A DNA stretch of 16,413 nucleotides, taken from assembly GCA_011390385.1 (NCBI GenBank), contig JAABSN010000073.1, forward strand, positions 1 through 16,413, in the 5' to 3' direction. The notes below the pieces were generated by a model. It saw only the letters and a list, made by a program, of their open reading frames with translations. It was not told the DNA's origin and did no database searches. Position numbers and translations under genes: made by a program. This DNA is from Thioalkalivibrio nitratireducens (GTDB lineage: Bacteria > Pseudomonadota > Gammaproteobacteria > Ectothiorhodospirales > Ectothiorhodospiraceae). Of this stretch, positions 8,336 through 14,538 are shown in pieces (position 1 is the stretch's first letter; each line of letters begins with the position of its first letter).

Positions 8336-8376
8336 GCCAAGTCTCCGGCGCCACCGTCTGGGATACGCATCATCAT
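8332..8376 (-). other. 14-codon minicistron bridging rodZ and hisS
   Basis: A frame encoding [14 protein letters not shown] begins with ATG overlapping the rodZ stop (AATGA) and ends with TGA overlapping the hisS start (ATGA). It fills the intergenic gap completely. The GGAG ribosome binding site of hisS lies inside it. It may be chance, a translational-coupling peptide, or a scar left where ispG was lost. No similarity to the ends of IspG is evident by eye. Confidence 0.25.
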
Positions 8377-9536
8377 TCCGCGCTCAGGCTGAACCGGGCG
8401 GTAAGGTCCTCGCGCGTGAACGGAGCCAGATCCACGGCCTCCCCGTCCCGCTCCAGACGCACGGCAGGCGCATTGCCCAGGACAATTCTGGCCGGCAGCT
8501 CCACTGCTGCCGTCTGCTCATCCCCCGCGTGGAAAATGCCGCGAAGCTCGATCCGGTCTCGGGACGAACGGACTTCAACCCAGGAAGTGGCGTCGAACGA
8601 CAAGGTGAGGACGGTTGCCCCCTCGGACGCGACCGGAGTATCGATTGGCGCCCCGCCATTCGCCGGCACCGCTTCGGGCGCTACGGTTTCGTCGACCTCG
8701 GAAACCGGATCATCAGTCGCCGGCCCGGCCTCCGGTTCGAGGGCGAGAGGGTCGGAAACGGTTCCGAACGGGACCGGATCCGGTATCCAGTCCATTTCCG
8801 TGGCAGGCTCCGGAAGCGATGGCTCGCCCTGCTCGGGTGCCGGAGAGGGCGTATCGGAAACCGAGGGCTGCTCAGCACTGCTGAGCCAGTCCATCAGGCC
8901 GGAGAGGGGGTTCCCGCGGGTGTCGTCGGTCCAGGCATGGACGCCAAGGCCCAGTACCAGCAACACGATCACCGCCGCGATCCAGTACCAGACACGGCCC
9001 CCTGATGACCCTTGACCACCCGCCAGATCGCGCTGCACCGAAGCGCGTGGCGGGAGCTCCGTGTACCCCAGGGTCTCGTACGCCTGGATCCAGCGATCGG
9101 CATCGTCATCGAGTTCCCTGGCCACGGCACGGAGATAACCGCGCACGTAGGCCGGCGCCATCGATTCGAATCGGTTGGCTTCGAGATTCTCGATCACCCG
9201 CTGTGGCAGCCGCGTCCGGAACGCAAGAGCGCTCACTTCCAGTCCGAGCCGATCGCGTGCCGCCCGGATGGACGCACCCGGATTGCCCGGCCCCGAGGCG
9301 TCGAGTTCAGTTTCCGAAGGGCGAGTGCGGGTCGTCAGACCAACCGCGACCGACACCGCAGGTTCGGCATCTGAAACCGCTTCCACTCGCGGCGGATCAT
9401 GGTCATCCGCTGACACCGAAACGTCACCGGAGTCCACGCCTTTTGCCTCGGCACGCAGCCCGGTAGGGATCGACGTTTCCTCATCCAGTTCGTCGAGTTT
9501 CCCGAGAACGGGGTCCCTGTCCTTGCGTTCAGCCAC
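8373..9536 (-). CDS. rodZ: RodZ-like cytoskeletal/cell-shape protein with long N-terminal extension
   Basis: RodZ links the MreB cytoskeleton to the cell-wall elongation machinery in the inner membrane. From the GTG at 9536 the product has 387 residues. An unusual acidic, disordered-looking segment (1-86) precedes the HTH_25/XRE-like cytoplasmic domain (about 87-157, [20 protein letters not shown]...[14 protein letters not shown]). A single membrane segment (about 182-201, [20 protein letters not shown]), a Pro/Glu-rich linker and a C-terminal DUF4115 beta domain (about 317-387, [11 protein letters not shown]...[13 protein letters not shown]) follow. The start is a choice between GTG codons at 9536 and 9545, both overlapping the end of pilF. 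CAGGGTGA lies just ahead of the first. A later start closer to the HTH cannot be excluded. Confidence 0.88.
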   Translation of the reverse strand: MAERKDRDPVLGKLDELDEETSIPTGLRAEAKGVDSGDVSVSADDHDPPRVEAVSDAEPAVSVAVGLTTRTRPSETELDASGPGNPGASIRAARDRLGLEVSALAFRTRLPQRVIENLEANRFESMAPAYVRGYLRAVARELDDDADRWIQAYETLGYTELPPRASVQRDLAGGQGSSGGRVWYWIAAVIVLLVLGLGVHAWTDDTRGNPLSGLMDWLSSAEQPSVSDTPSPAPEQGEPSLPEPATEMDWIPDPVPFGTVSDPLALEPEAGPATDDPVSEVDETVAPEAVPANGGAPIDTPVASEGATVLTLSFDATSWVEVRSSRDRIELRGIFHAGDEQTAAVELPARIVLGNAPAVRLERDGEAVDLAPFTREDLTARFSLSAE

Positions 9537-10314
9537 GCGAATCACCCTGACGATGTAGCTCGGCAGCCTCCTCGCTCTCGGGGAACCGCCGTTGCAATCT
9601 GCTGGCGCAATGCTGTGCATCTTCGCGGTTGCCCAACTGCAATTCGGCCCGGTAGCACAGCAGCAGCGACTGTGGTGTCACCACGCCAAGCCCGGCGAGT
9701 CGGGAAAGGAATGCCCGCGTCTGCAGGGGTCGCCCATCCGCGTAGGTCAACAGAGCCATTTCGTAGAGGGCCTGGGGATACTCGGGATCGACGGCCAGCG
9801 CCTCACGGAGACGCGCCTCCGCGCGATCGACCCGCCCCATCCGTGCGTCACACGCCCCTGCCGCGACGAGTGCCACTTCACGCGCGGAGTACGACCGGTT
9901 CGCGATCGCCTTGGCAAGCAATGCCTGTCCCTGGTCGAACTGGCCCTGGCGACAGAGGAGATCACCGAGGTTCGTCTGGACGTAAGCGTTTCCGGAGTCC
10001 AGTGCAAGCGCCCGCCGGTAATGCTCCATCGCCGCGTCGGGCGCGCCCTGACGCTCGCGCAACGACGCCATGCCAAGGTGGGCCATGGCCAGCTTCGGAT
10101 CGAACTGCAGAGCACGATCAAGGGCGCGCTGTGCCTGGGTGAGTTCGTTCCGACGCAGGTAGCTGATACCCAGTTCCGCGTTGACCTCGGCCGCGCGCCG
10201 CTGATCGACCGAAGCCTGGGGTTTCGCACTGGCACAGCCATTGAGAAAAATGGCAGCAAGCAGCACTCCTGCCAGCACCTGCAGGCTGCCCATGGCAGCC
10301 ACCGGGGCCATCAT
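9529..10314 (-). CDS. pilF: Type IV pilus biogenesis lipoprotein PilF/PilW
   Basis: PilF (PilW) is the outer-membrane pilotin needed for multimerisation and localisation of the PilQ secretin. The product has 261 residues. The signal [27 protein letters not shown] ends in lipobox LNGC (Cys27). Tandem TPR helices follow, with typical motifs such as [45 protein letters not shown] and [24 protein letters not shown]. The ATG at 10314 overlaps the rlmN stop as ATGA and has GGGAG 7 nt upstream, which decides the start. An open extension up to 10413 inside rlmN is rejected. The location between rlmN and rodZ is canonical. Confidence 0.94.
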   Translation of the reverse strand: MMAPVAAMGSLQVLAGVLLAAIFLNGCASAKPQASVDQRRAAEVNAELGISYLRRNELTQAQRALDRALQFDPKLAMAHLGMASLRERQGAPDAAMEHYRRALALDSGNAYVQTNLGDLLCRQGQFDQGQALLAKAIANRSYSAREVALVAAGACDARMGRVDRAEARLREALAVDPEYPQALYEMALLTYADGRPLQTRAFLSRLAGLGVVTPQSLLLCYRAELQLGNREDAQHCASRLQRRFPESEEAAELHRQGDSRG

Positions 10315-11444
10315 GCTGAAACTCCCGACCGCTGCGGCAACTCGGCGTGCAGGCGAATCATGCGCAGGCCACGACTGCTGCGGTCGGCAACCTGCCCGAC
10401 GAGCTGGCCACACGCGGCATCGATGTCATCGCCACGCGTGCGCCGAATGATGGTGACGAAACCCGCATCGTCCAGCAGGCGCTGAAAGGCACGCACGGCA
10501 TTCATCGACGGCCTGACGAACGGAGACCCGGGGAACGGATTGAACGGTATCAGATTGATCTTGCACGGAATATCGCGCAGCAAATCCATCAGCTCGTGCG
10601 CCTGCGCCGGTTGATCGTTGATCCCCGCGAGAAGAACATACTCGAACGTCACCCGGTGGTGCCGCGCGCCGTCCCGGGTGTACCGCCGGCACGCGGCGAG
10701 CAGTTCGCGGATCGGGTACTTCCGGTTGATCGGGACCAGGCGGTCACGCAGCGCATCGGTCGGTGCATGCAGGCTGACGGCCAACGCGACATCGGAGACC
10801 TGTCCGAGACGGTCCAGTGCCGGAACCAGCCCCGAGGTACTCACCGTCACCCTGCGCTTGCTGAGCCCATAGGCATTGTCGTCGAGCATCAGATCGATGG
10901 CATCCACCACCGCATCGAAATTGGCCAACGGTTCTCCCATGCCCATGAAGACCACGTTCGTGACGGCACGGGACCGGCCGTCGGGAATCGGCAGCCGGCT
11001 GTTGGCCAGCCATATCTGGCCGATGATCTCGTGCGCCGTGAGGTTGCGGTTGAACCCCTGCTGTGCCGTCGAACAGAACGTGCAGTCGAGCGCGCAGCCA
11101 ACCTGAGACGATATGCACAACGTGCCGCGATCGTCCTCGGGGATAAAGACCGTCTCGATGGCGTTGCCATCGGCAAGGCGCAGGACCCACTTCACGGTAC
11201 CATCGTCCGAGGAGCGTTCCAGGGCGATCTCCGGGAGCACGAGTTCGGCCAACTGACCGAGTTGTGCTCGCAACCCTTTGGAGATGTCGGTCATCGCATC
11301 GAAATCGAGCACGCCGCGCTGATGAATCCACTTCACCAGTTGCGTCGCACGAAAACCGCGCTCGCCCCATTGCTCGAACTGCTCCGCCAACCGCTTGCGG
11401 GGCATACCAAGCAGATTCAGGCGATTGGCGGAAACAGCTGACAT
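10311..11444 (-). CDS. rlmN: Dual-specificity RNA methyltransferase RlmN (radical SAM)
   Basis: RlmN makes 2-methyladenosine at 23S rRNA A2503 and at A37 of some tRNAs. The product has 377 residues. The radical-SAM cluster motif CxxxCxxC is Cys117, Cys121 and Cys124 ([17 protein letters not shown]). The SAM-binding [10 protein letters not shown] is at 168-177. The methyl-carrying cysteine is Cys345 in DIDAACGQL. The enzyme needs a [4Fe-4S] cluster, which matters because the isc assembly genes are missing from this locus. The start [14 protein letters not shown] was chosen by homology; the upstream open frame is poor. It is followed immediately by pilF (4-bp overlap). Confidence 0.97.
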   Translation of the reverse strand: MSAVSANRLNLLGMPRKRLAEQFEQWGERGFRATQLVKWIHQRGVLDFDAMTDISKGLRAQLGQLAELVLPEIALERSSDDGTVKWVLRLADGNAIETVFIPEDDRGTLCISSQVGCALDCTFCSTAQQGFNRNLTAHEIIGQIWLANSRLPIPDGRSRAVTNVVFMGMGEPLANFDAVVDAIDLMLDDNAYGLSKRRVTVSTSGLVPALDRLGQVSDVALAVSLHAPTDALRDRLVPINRKYPIRELLAACRRYTRDGARHHRVTFEYVLLAGINDQPAQAHELMDLLRDIPCKINLIPFNPFPGSPFVRPSMNAVRAFQRLLDDAGFVTIIRRTRGDDIDAACGQLVGQVADRSSRGLRMIRLHAELPQRSGVSA

Positions 11445-11496
11445 GGCTTCTCGATCTTGATCCGGAGTGGTTTCAGTGTAATGCACGGCGCGGCAC

Positions 11497-11517
11497 GGCG
11501 CATGCGAAACATGCGCC
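11497..11517 (-). other. Hairpin in the ndk-rlmN intergenic region
   Basis: On the minus strand GGCGCATG-TTTCG-CATGCGCC forms a perfect 8-bp stem with a 5-nt loop. It lies 53 bp upstream of the rlmN ATG, inside the 172-bp gap after ndk (11445-11616). No U-tract follows, so it is not a classical intrinsic terminator. It could be a 5'-UTR structure, an mRNA processing point or an operator. The rest of the gap shows no gene; a weak TACACT -10-like box lies at about 11477-11482. Confidence 0.5.
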
Positions 11518-11616
11518 ACGGATCACCGACTCACGGATCGACCGGGACAGCACCCGGACCAGGCGCGGCAGGCGCGGCGCAGCCCCTGTCCCGGAATACC
11601 TCGGGTTCCCCGCGGC

Positions 11617-12048
11617 TCAGCGGGTACGGGGACAGATACCATCGTCGCCGAAGAAGAAAGCGATTTCGTTGCGAGCCGTGTCCGGACCATCAGAGCCGTG
11701 AACCGCATTTTCATCGATGCTGGTCGCGAAATCCGCGCGGATCGTTCCCGGTGCTGCTTCCTTGGGGTTGGTAGCACCCATGATTTCACGATGCCGGACG
11801 ATGGCGTTATCGCCCTCGAGTACCTGCACCATCACCGGACCCGACATCATGAATTCGACGAGATCGCGGAAGAAAGGACGCTCACGATGCACCGCGTAAA
11901 AACCCTCCGCCTGTTCACGGGAGAGATGCAACATCCGGGCTGCCACGATACGCAGGCCGCCCTTCTCGAAGCGGCTGTAGATCTCTCCGATCACGTTCTT
12001 GGCAACGGCATCGGGCTTGATGATGGACAGGGTACGTTCGTCGGACAC
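11617..12048 (-). CDS. ndk: Nucleoside diphosphate kinase
   Basis: Ndk transfers the terminal phosphate from ATP to NDPs through a phosphohistidine, balancing NTP and dNTP pools. From the GTG at 12048 the product has 143 residues, the exact E. coli length. Lys11 is in SIIKPDAV, and the phosphorylated His117 is in NAVHGSDG with GATNPKEA before it. The GTG is chosen because AAGGAGA lies 7-8 nt upstream and the protein aligns from [13 protein letters not shown]. An upstream ATG at 12105 would add an atypical Arg-rich tail. Ndk has its own likely promoter. In relatives it follows the isc operon, but here iscR is its direct upstream neighbour. Confidence 0.97.
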   Translation of the reverse strand: MSDERTLSIIKPDAVAKNVIGEIYSRFEKGGLRIVAARMLHLSREQAEGFYAVHRERPFFRDLVEFMMSGPVMVQVLEGDNAIVRHREIMGATNPKEAAPGTIRADFATSIDENAVHGSDGPDTARNEIAFFFGDDGICPRTR

Positions 12049-12054
12049 GGGCAA

Positions 12055-12061
12055 TCTCCTT
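12055..12061 (-). promoter_or_regulatory. Ribosome binding site deciding the ndk GTG start
   Basis: The minus strand reads AAGGAGA, then TTGCCC, then GTG. This is the strongest Shine-Dalgarno match near the gene and fixes the non-ATG start. Confidence 0.8.
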
Positions 12062-12080
12062 GGGCAATGAAAAGGCGCGG

Positions 12081-12096
12081 CCCGCCGGAAGGCGGG
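12081..12096 (-). other. Hairpin in the ndk leader
   Basis: CCCGCC-TTCC-GGCGGG forms a 6-bp GC stem with a tetraloop, 33 bp upstream of the ndk GTG. It is followed on the minus strand by CCGCGCCTTTT, a short T run. It lies downstream of the predicted ndk promoter. It could be a weak terminator or attenuator for transcripts coming from iscR or from the ndk promoter, or just a stabilising leader hairpin. Confidence 0.45.
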
Positions 12097-12119
12097 TCGG
12101 GACATGAAAATGGCCGCGT

Positions 12120-12149
12120 AGTCTAGCCCCCGGCATGGGAAATGGACAA
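12120..12149 (-). promoter_or_regulatory. Predicted sigma-70 promoter of ndk
   Basis: TTGTCC (-35, 12144-12149) and TAGACT (-10, 12120-12125) are separated by 18 bp on the minus strand. Each box matches 4 of 6 consensus bases. The position, about 70 bp upstream of the ndk GTG and in the gap after iscR, fits an independent ndk transcript. Confidence 0.45.
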
Positions 12150-12183
12150 GCAGCGACGAGGTCAGCGCACCGTTGCCGTCGCG

Positions 12184-12684
12184 TCAGACCTTGGCACGAC
12201 CGCCGGAATGCACTGGGGCTTCGACAATCGGGATATGGGGTCGCTGCTGCCCTGCGTCGAAACCGGAATTCGCTCGAGCCTCCAGGTGACGCTGCAGGAC
12301 ATCGGCCAGGGAGCGGCCCCGCAGGAAAGCCTCCAATTCGCGGCTCAACTCGACCCAGAGATCATGCGTCAGACAGCGGGACTTCTGGTTGCAGTTTACC
12401 AGTCCGCCGCAGAGGGTCACGTCCACCGGTTCGTCGACGGCGAGAACGACATCGGCCACCGAGATGGCCGCCGGGTCACGTCCGAGGCAATATCCACCGC
12501 CCGGACCCCGATGGCTTCGAACCAGCCCATGCTTGCGAAGCCTCGAAAACAGCTGCTCCAGATAGGACAGCGAGAGGCGCTGACGCTCGGCAACCGCCGC
12601 CAGAGGCACCGGGCCGTCGCCGGAGTGCATTGCGACGTCGAGGATCGCGGTTACGGCGTAGCGACCCCTGGTGGTCAGCTTCAT
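12184..12684 (-). CDS. iscR: Fe-S cluster regulator IscR (Rrf2 family)
   Basis: IscR is a winged-helix regulator that represses Fe-S assembly genes when it carries a [2Fe-2S] cluster. The product is 166 residues (E. coli 162). [18 protein letters not shown] is the family N-terminus; the recognition region is [29 protein letters not shown]. The cluster ligands are all present at the E. coli positions: Cys92, Cys98, Cys104 and His107 ([17 protein letters not shown]). A conserved Glu is at residue 43. Upstream is a candidate IscR operator overlapping a promoter. cysE ends 55 bp upstream, as in Pseudomonas and Azotobacter. What is odd is downstream: no iscS, iscU or other isc gene follows, and ndk is next after 135 bp. 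The C-terminal tail after about residue 135 is variable. Confidence 0.94.
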   Translation of the reverse strand: MKLTTRGRYAVTAILDVAMHSGDGPVPLAAVAERQRLSLSYLEQLFSRLRKHGLVRSHRGPGGGYCLGRDPAAISVADVVLAVDEPVDVTLCGGLVNCNQKSRCLTHDLWVELSRELEAFLRGRSLADVLQRHLEARANSGFDAGQQRPHIPIVEAPVHSGGRAKV

Positions 12685-12715
12685 TACGATCCCGGAGGGC
12701 TGATTAATGGCCGAC

Positions 12716-12743
12716 AGTATCGGTAACCGACTGCAGTGATCAA
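12716..12743 (-). promoter_or_regulatory. Predicted iscR promoter
   Basis: TTGATC (-35, 12738-12743) and GATACT (-10, 12716-12721) are 16 bp apart, each matching 4 of 6 bases. The initiation point would lie about 25-30 bp before the iscR ATG. The -35 box and spacer lie within the candidate IscR operator. Confidence 0.4.
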
Positions 12744-12747
12744 GTAT
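12723..12747 (-). promoter_or_regulatory. Candidate type 1 IscR operator (autoregulation)
   Basis: On the minus strand the left half reads ATACTTGATC and the right half CAGTCGGTTAC. Compared by memory with the E. coli type 1 IscR consensus (left ATASYYGACT, right YAGTCRRSTAT), about 19 of 25 positions agree with correct spacing. It overlaps the cysE stop codon and the predicted iscR promoter, as expected for feedback repression by holo-IscR. Confidence 0.55.
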
Positions 12748-13537
12748 TTCCGGACGTGTTGCGCGGTGAATCCGGCGCATCTTCAGGCTCCAGGCCCTCC
12801 AGATCGCTCTGCGTAATCGGATGCAGATCGTCAACGCCCTTGATATCGATTCCCGCCCCTTTCAGGGCCTCGCAGGCTCGCTCCATGCGCTCGTCGAGCT
12901 CATGCAGATGACCAACGATGCGGTGGATGGCGTCGGCGACCGGGTCGGGCATGTCCCGGGTCAGGCCGTAGGCATCGAAACCCATCCGGTCAGCCATGGC
13001 CTTGAAACGCGGGTTGGGTTCCGGGCGCGGCACCAGCACCCGCGCCGGTATCCCGACCGCCGTCGCATCGGCCGGGACATCGCGCAACACTACGGCATTG
13101 GAACCGATGCGGGCGCGTGCCCCGATGTTCACCGGCCCGAGCAGCTTCGCCCCGGCGCCGATCACGACGCCGTCCTCGAGCGTGGGGTGGCGCTTGCCCT
13201 TGTTCCAACTGGTTCCGCCCAGAGTGACCTGATGGTAGATGGTGCAATCGTCACCGATCTCGGCCGTTTCTCCGATCACCACACCCATTCCGTGATCGAT
13301 GAAGAAGCGCCGTCCAATACGGGCGCCGGGGTGGATCTCGATACCCGTGATGAGGCGGCCAATGTTAGCGACAATTCGGGCCAGCCAGCGCAGCCGCGCG
13401 CGCCAGAGGCCATGCGCCGCACGGTGAAACCAGACCGCGTGCAATCCCGGATAGGTGGTAAGAATCTCGAAGCTGTTGCGCGCCGCCGGGTCTCGCTCGA
13501 ACACGCATTGGACATCTTCTCGCAGCCGCTGAAACAT
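12740..13537 (-). CDS. cysE: Serine O-acetyltransferase (short CysE type)
   Basis: CysE acetylates serine with acetyl-CoA, the first step of cysteine synthesis. The product has 265 residues from [10 protein letters not shown]. It has a short N-terminal helical region, then a left-handed beta-helix of hexapeptide repeats (about 65-165) with [18 protein letters not shown] (His82 as the likely catalytic His), [41 protein letters not shown] and a closing AVGIPARVL. The C-terminal 90 residues are acidic and helical. The start could also be the ATG at 13546, three codons earlier. The gene sits between trmJ and iscR, the order linked to cysteine supply for Fe-S assembly in relatives. Its stop overlaps the candidate iscR operator. 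Confidence 0.95.
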   Translation of the reverse strand: MFQRLREDVQCVFERDPAARNSFEILTTYPGLHAVWFHRAAHGLWRARLRWLARIVANIGRLITGIEIHPGARIGRRFFIDHGMGVVIGETAEIGDDCTIYHQVTLGGTSWNKGKRHPTLEDGVVIGAGAKLLGPVNIGARARIGSNAVVLRDVPADATAVGIPARVLVPRPEPNPRFKAMADRMGFDAYGLTRDMPDPVADAIHRIVGHLHELDERMERACEALKGAGIDIKGVDDLHPITQSDLEGLEPEDAPDSPRNTSGNT

Positions 13538-13568
13538 GCTCTGCATCGCCTGACGGTGGCAATCCTTT

Positions 13569-13595
13569 ACAATATCATGGCTGGCGGCGTTACAA
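13569..13595 (-). promoter_or_regulatory. Weak candidate promoter of cysE
   Basis: An extended -10 element TGATATTGT (13569-13577) lies about 30 bp before the cysE start. The nearest -35-like box, TTGTAA (13590-13595), has a short 15-bp spacer, so the extended -10 would have to compensate. Confidence 0.25.
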
Positions 13596-13603
13596 CCCGC
13601 CAG
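13581..13603 (-). other. Hairpin between trmJ and cysE
   Basis: CTGGCGG and CCGCCAG form a perfect 7-bp stem around a 9-nt loop, starting 6 bp after the trmJ stop. No T-tract follows, so termination would be inefficient or factor-assisted. It overlaps the weak cysE promoter region. Confidence 0.45.
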
Positions 13604-13608
13604 CGTGG

Positions 13609-14352
13609 TCAACCCCGCGGGCGCCCGCCCCCGCGCTCGGCGTGAGTCAGAATACCGCGCAGAATCGCCACTTCGCTGCGGGTCAGCCCGGCGCGCAGAT
13701 ACAGATGCCGCAACCGGCGCATCAGATGCCTCGGCTTCTCCGGGTCAAGGAACTCGATCGCCACCAGTGCTCGCTGCAGATGACCGAACATGGCGTCCAG
13801 TTCAGCCTGCGTCGCGGGGGGATCCGGGTCGTACGCCGGCATTGGCTGATCGACGAGTGACAGCGCCATGGCACGACAGGTGTAAGCCATGACCTGCACC
13901 GCCGCGGCCAGATTCAGGGAACTGAAGTCGGGGTTGGTAGGGATTTGCACCAGCGCATTGCAATGATCGAGCTCGTCGTTCGTCAGCCCGCTGCTTTCGC
14001 GCCCGAACACCAGCGCGACCCTTCCCTGTTGCGCGTATTCAAGAAGGGCACGGGCAGATGGCTCGGGTGCGAGCGGTGGCACCGAATGACCACGCTGGCG
14101 GGCACTCGTCCCGGTCACCCAGACGCAATCGTCGATCGCTTCCGCAAGGCCCGATACAATACGGGCTCGTGCAAGAACGTCATCGGCGCCTGCGGCGAGT
14201 GCGGTGGCGTCCGCAGCCGGAAACTGCCTTGGGTCAACCAGCACCAGATCGGACAGACCCATCGTTTTCATCGCCCGCGCCGCGGATCCGATATTTCCGG
14301 GATGCGTGGTCCCGACCAGAACCACGCGAATCCGACTCAACACCTCAAGCAT
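13609..14352 (-). CDS. trmJ: tRNA (cytidine/uridine-2'-O-)-methyltransferase TrmJ
   Basis: TrmJ is a SPOUT-class methyltransferase that 2'-O-methylates position 32 of several tRNAs. The product is 247 residues (E. coli 246). Family signatures are the N-terminal [27 protein letters not shown], the knot motif [16 protein letters not shown], and the C-terminal SAM-knot [21 protein letters not shown]. The C-terminal helical extension (about 170-247) is present. The ATG at 14352 has GAGGA 7 nt upstream. It is the first gene of the minus-strand block and diverges from the CheB-CheR gene. cysE follows after about 70 bp. Confidence 0.95.
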   Translation of the reverse strand: MLEVLSRIRVVLVGTTHPGNIGSAARAMKTMGLSDLVLVDPRQFPAADATALAAGADDVLARARIVSGLAEAIDDCVWVTGTSARQRGHSVPPLAPEPSARALLEYAQQGRVALVFGRESSGLTNDELDHCNALVQIPTNPDFSSLNLAAAVQVMAYTCRAMALSLVDQPMPAYDPDPPATQAELDAMFGHLQRALVAIEFLDPEKPRHLMRRLRHLYLRAGLTRSEVAILRGILTHAERGGGRPRG

Positions 14353-14401
14353 GTTCTTGTCCTCAATCCGTCAGGGGGGCCAGTCATCGGCGTGCGCGGC
14401 G

Positions 14402-14417
14402 GATATGCTGGCATATC
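14402..14417. repeat. Operator-like palindrome in the divergent trmJ / CheB-CheR region
   Basis: GATATGCTGGCATATC consists of perfect 7-bp arms around a 2-bp centre. It lies 50 bp upstream of the trmJ start and 122 bp upstream of the CheB-CheR start, in the only divergent intergenic region of the window (14353-14538). It has the size and symmetry of a dimeric regulator site, but no known consensus was recognised. No convincing sigma-70 boxes were found here for either gene. Confidence 0.4.
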
Positions 14418-14538
14418 GGCTTACCGATGGCTCGCGCCCAGCTCATTCGCACTGTTTCGGTGCAAAGCAAATGTGTATGACATTGCTATGGATTTGACGT
14501 AGGCTGATTTCCGATACTACCCGGACCCACGCAGCACG

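Noticed and set aside
3449..8392. A plus-strand open frame of 1647 codons running antisense through der, bamB, yfgM and hisS
   Set aside because: All four minus-strand genes happen to share one reading frame, and this frame is codon-aligned with them. Stops could arise only opposite TTA, CTA and TCA codons, which are rare in GC-rich genes. The sense products are clear homologues and the antisense product looks like nothing known.
8293..9015. Long plus-strand open frames opposite rodZ and the hisS start
   Set aside because: They are shadows of the Pro/Glu-rich RodZ linker. The minus strand encodes recognisable HTH, membrane and DUF4115 domains.
10315..10413. Extended pilF start inside rlmN
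   Set aside because: The ATGA overlap with GGGAG upstream and the lipoprotein signal starting there decide for 10314. The extension only reads rlmN codons in another frame.
10347..11441. Plus-strand 364-codon open frame opposite rlmN
   Set aside because: The minus strand encodes RlmN with all catalytic residues. The plus-strand product shows no recognisable domain and no ribosome binding site of note.
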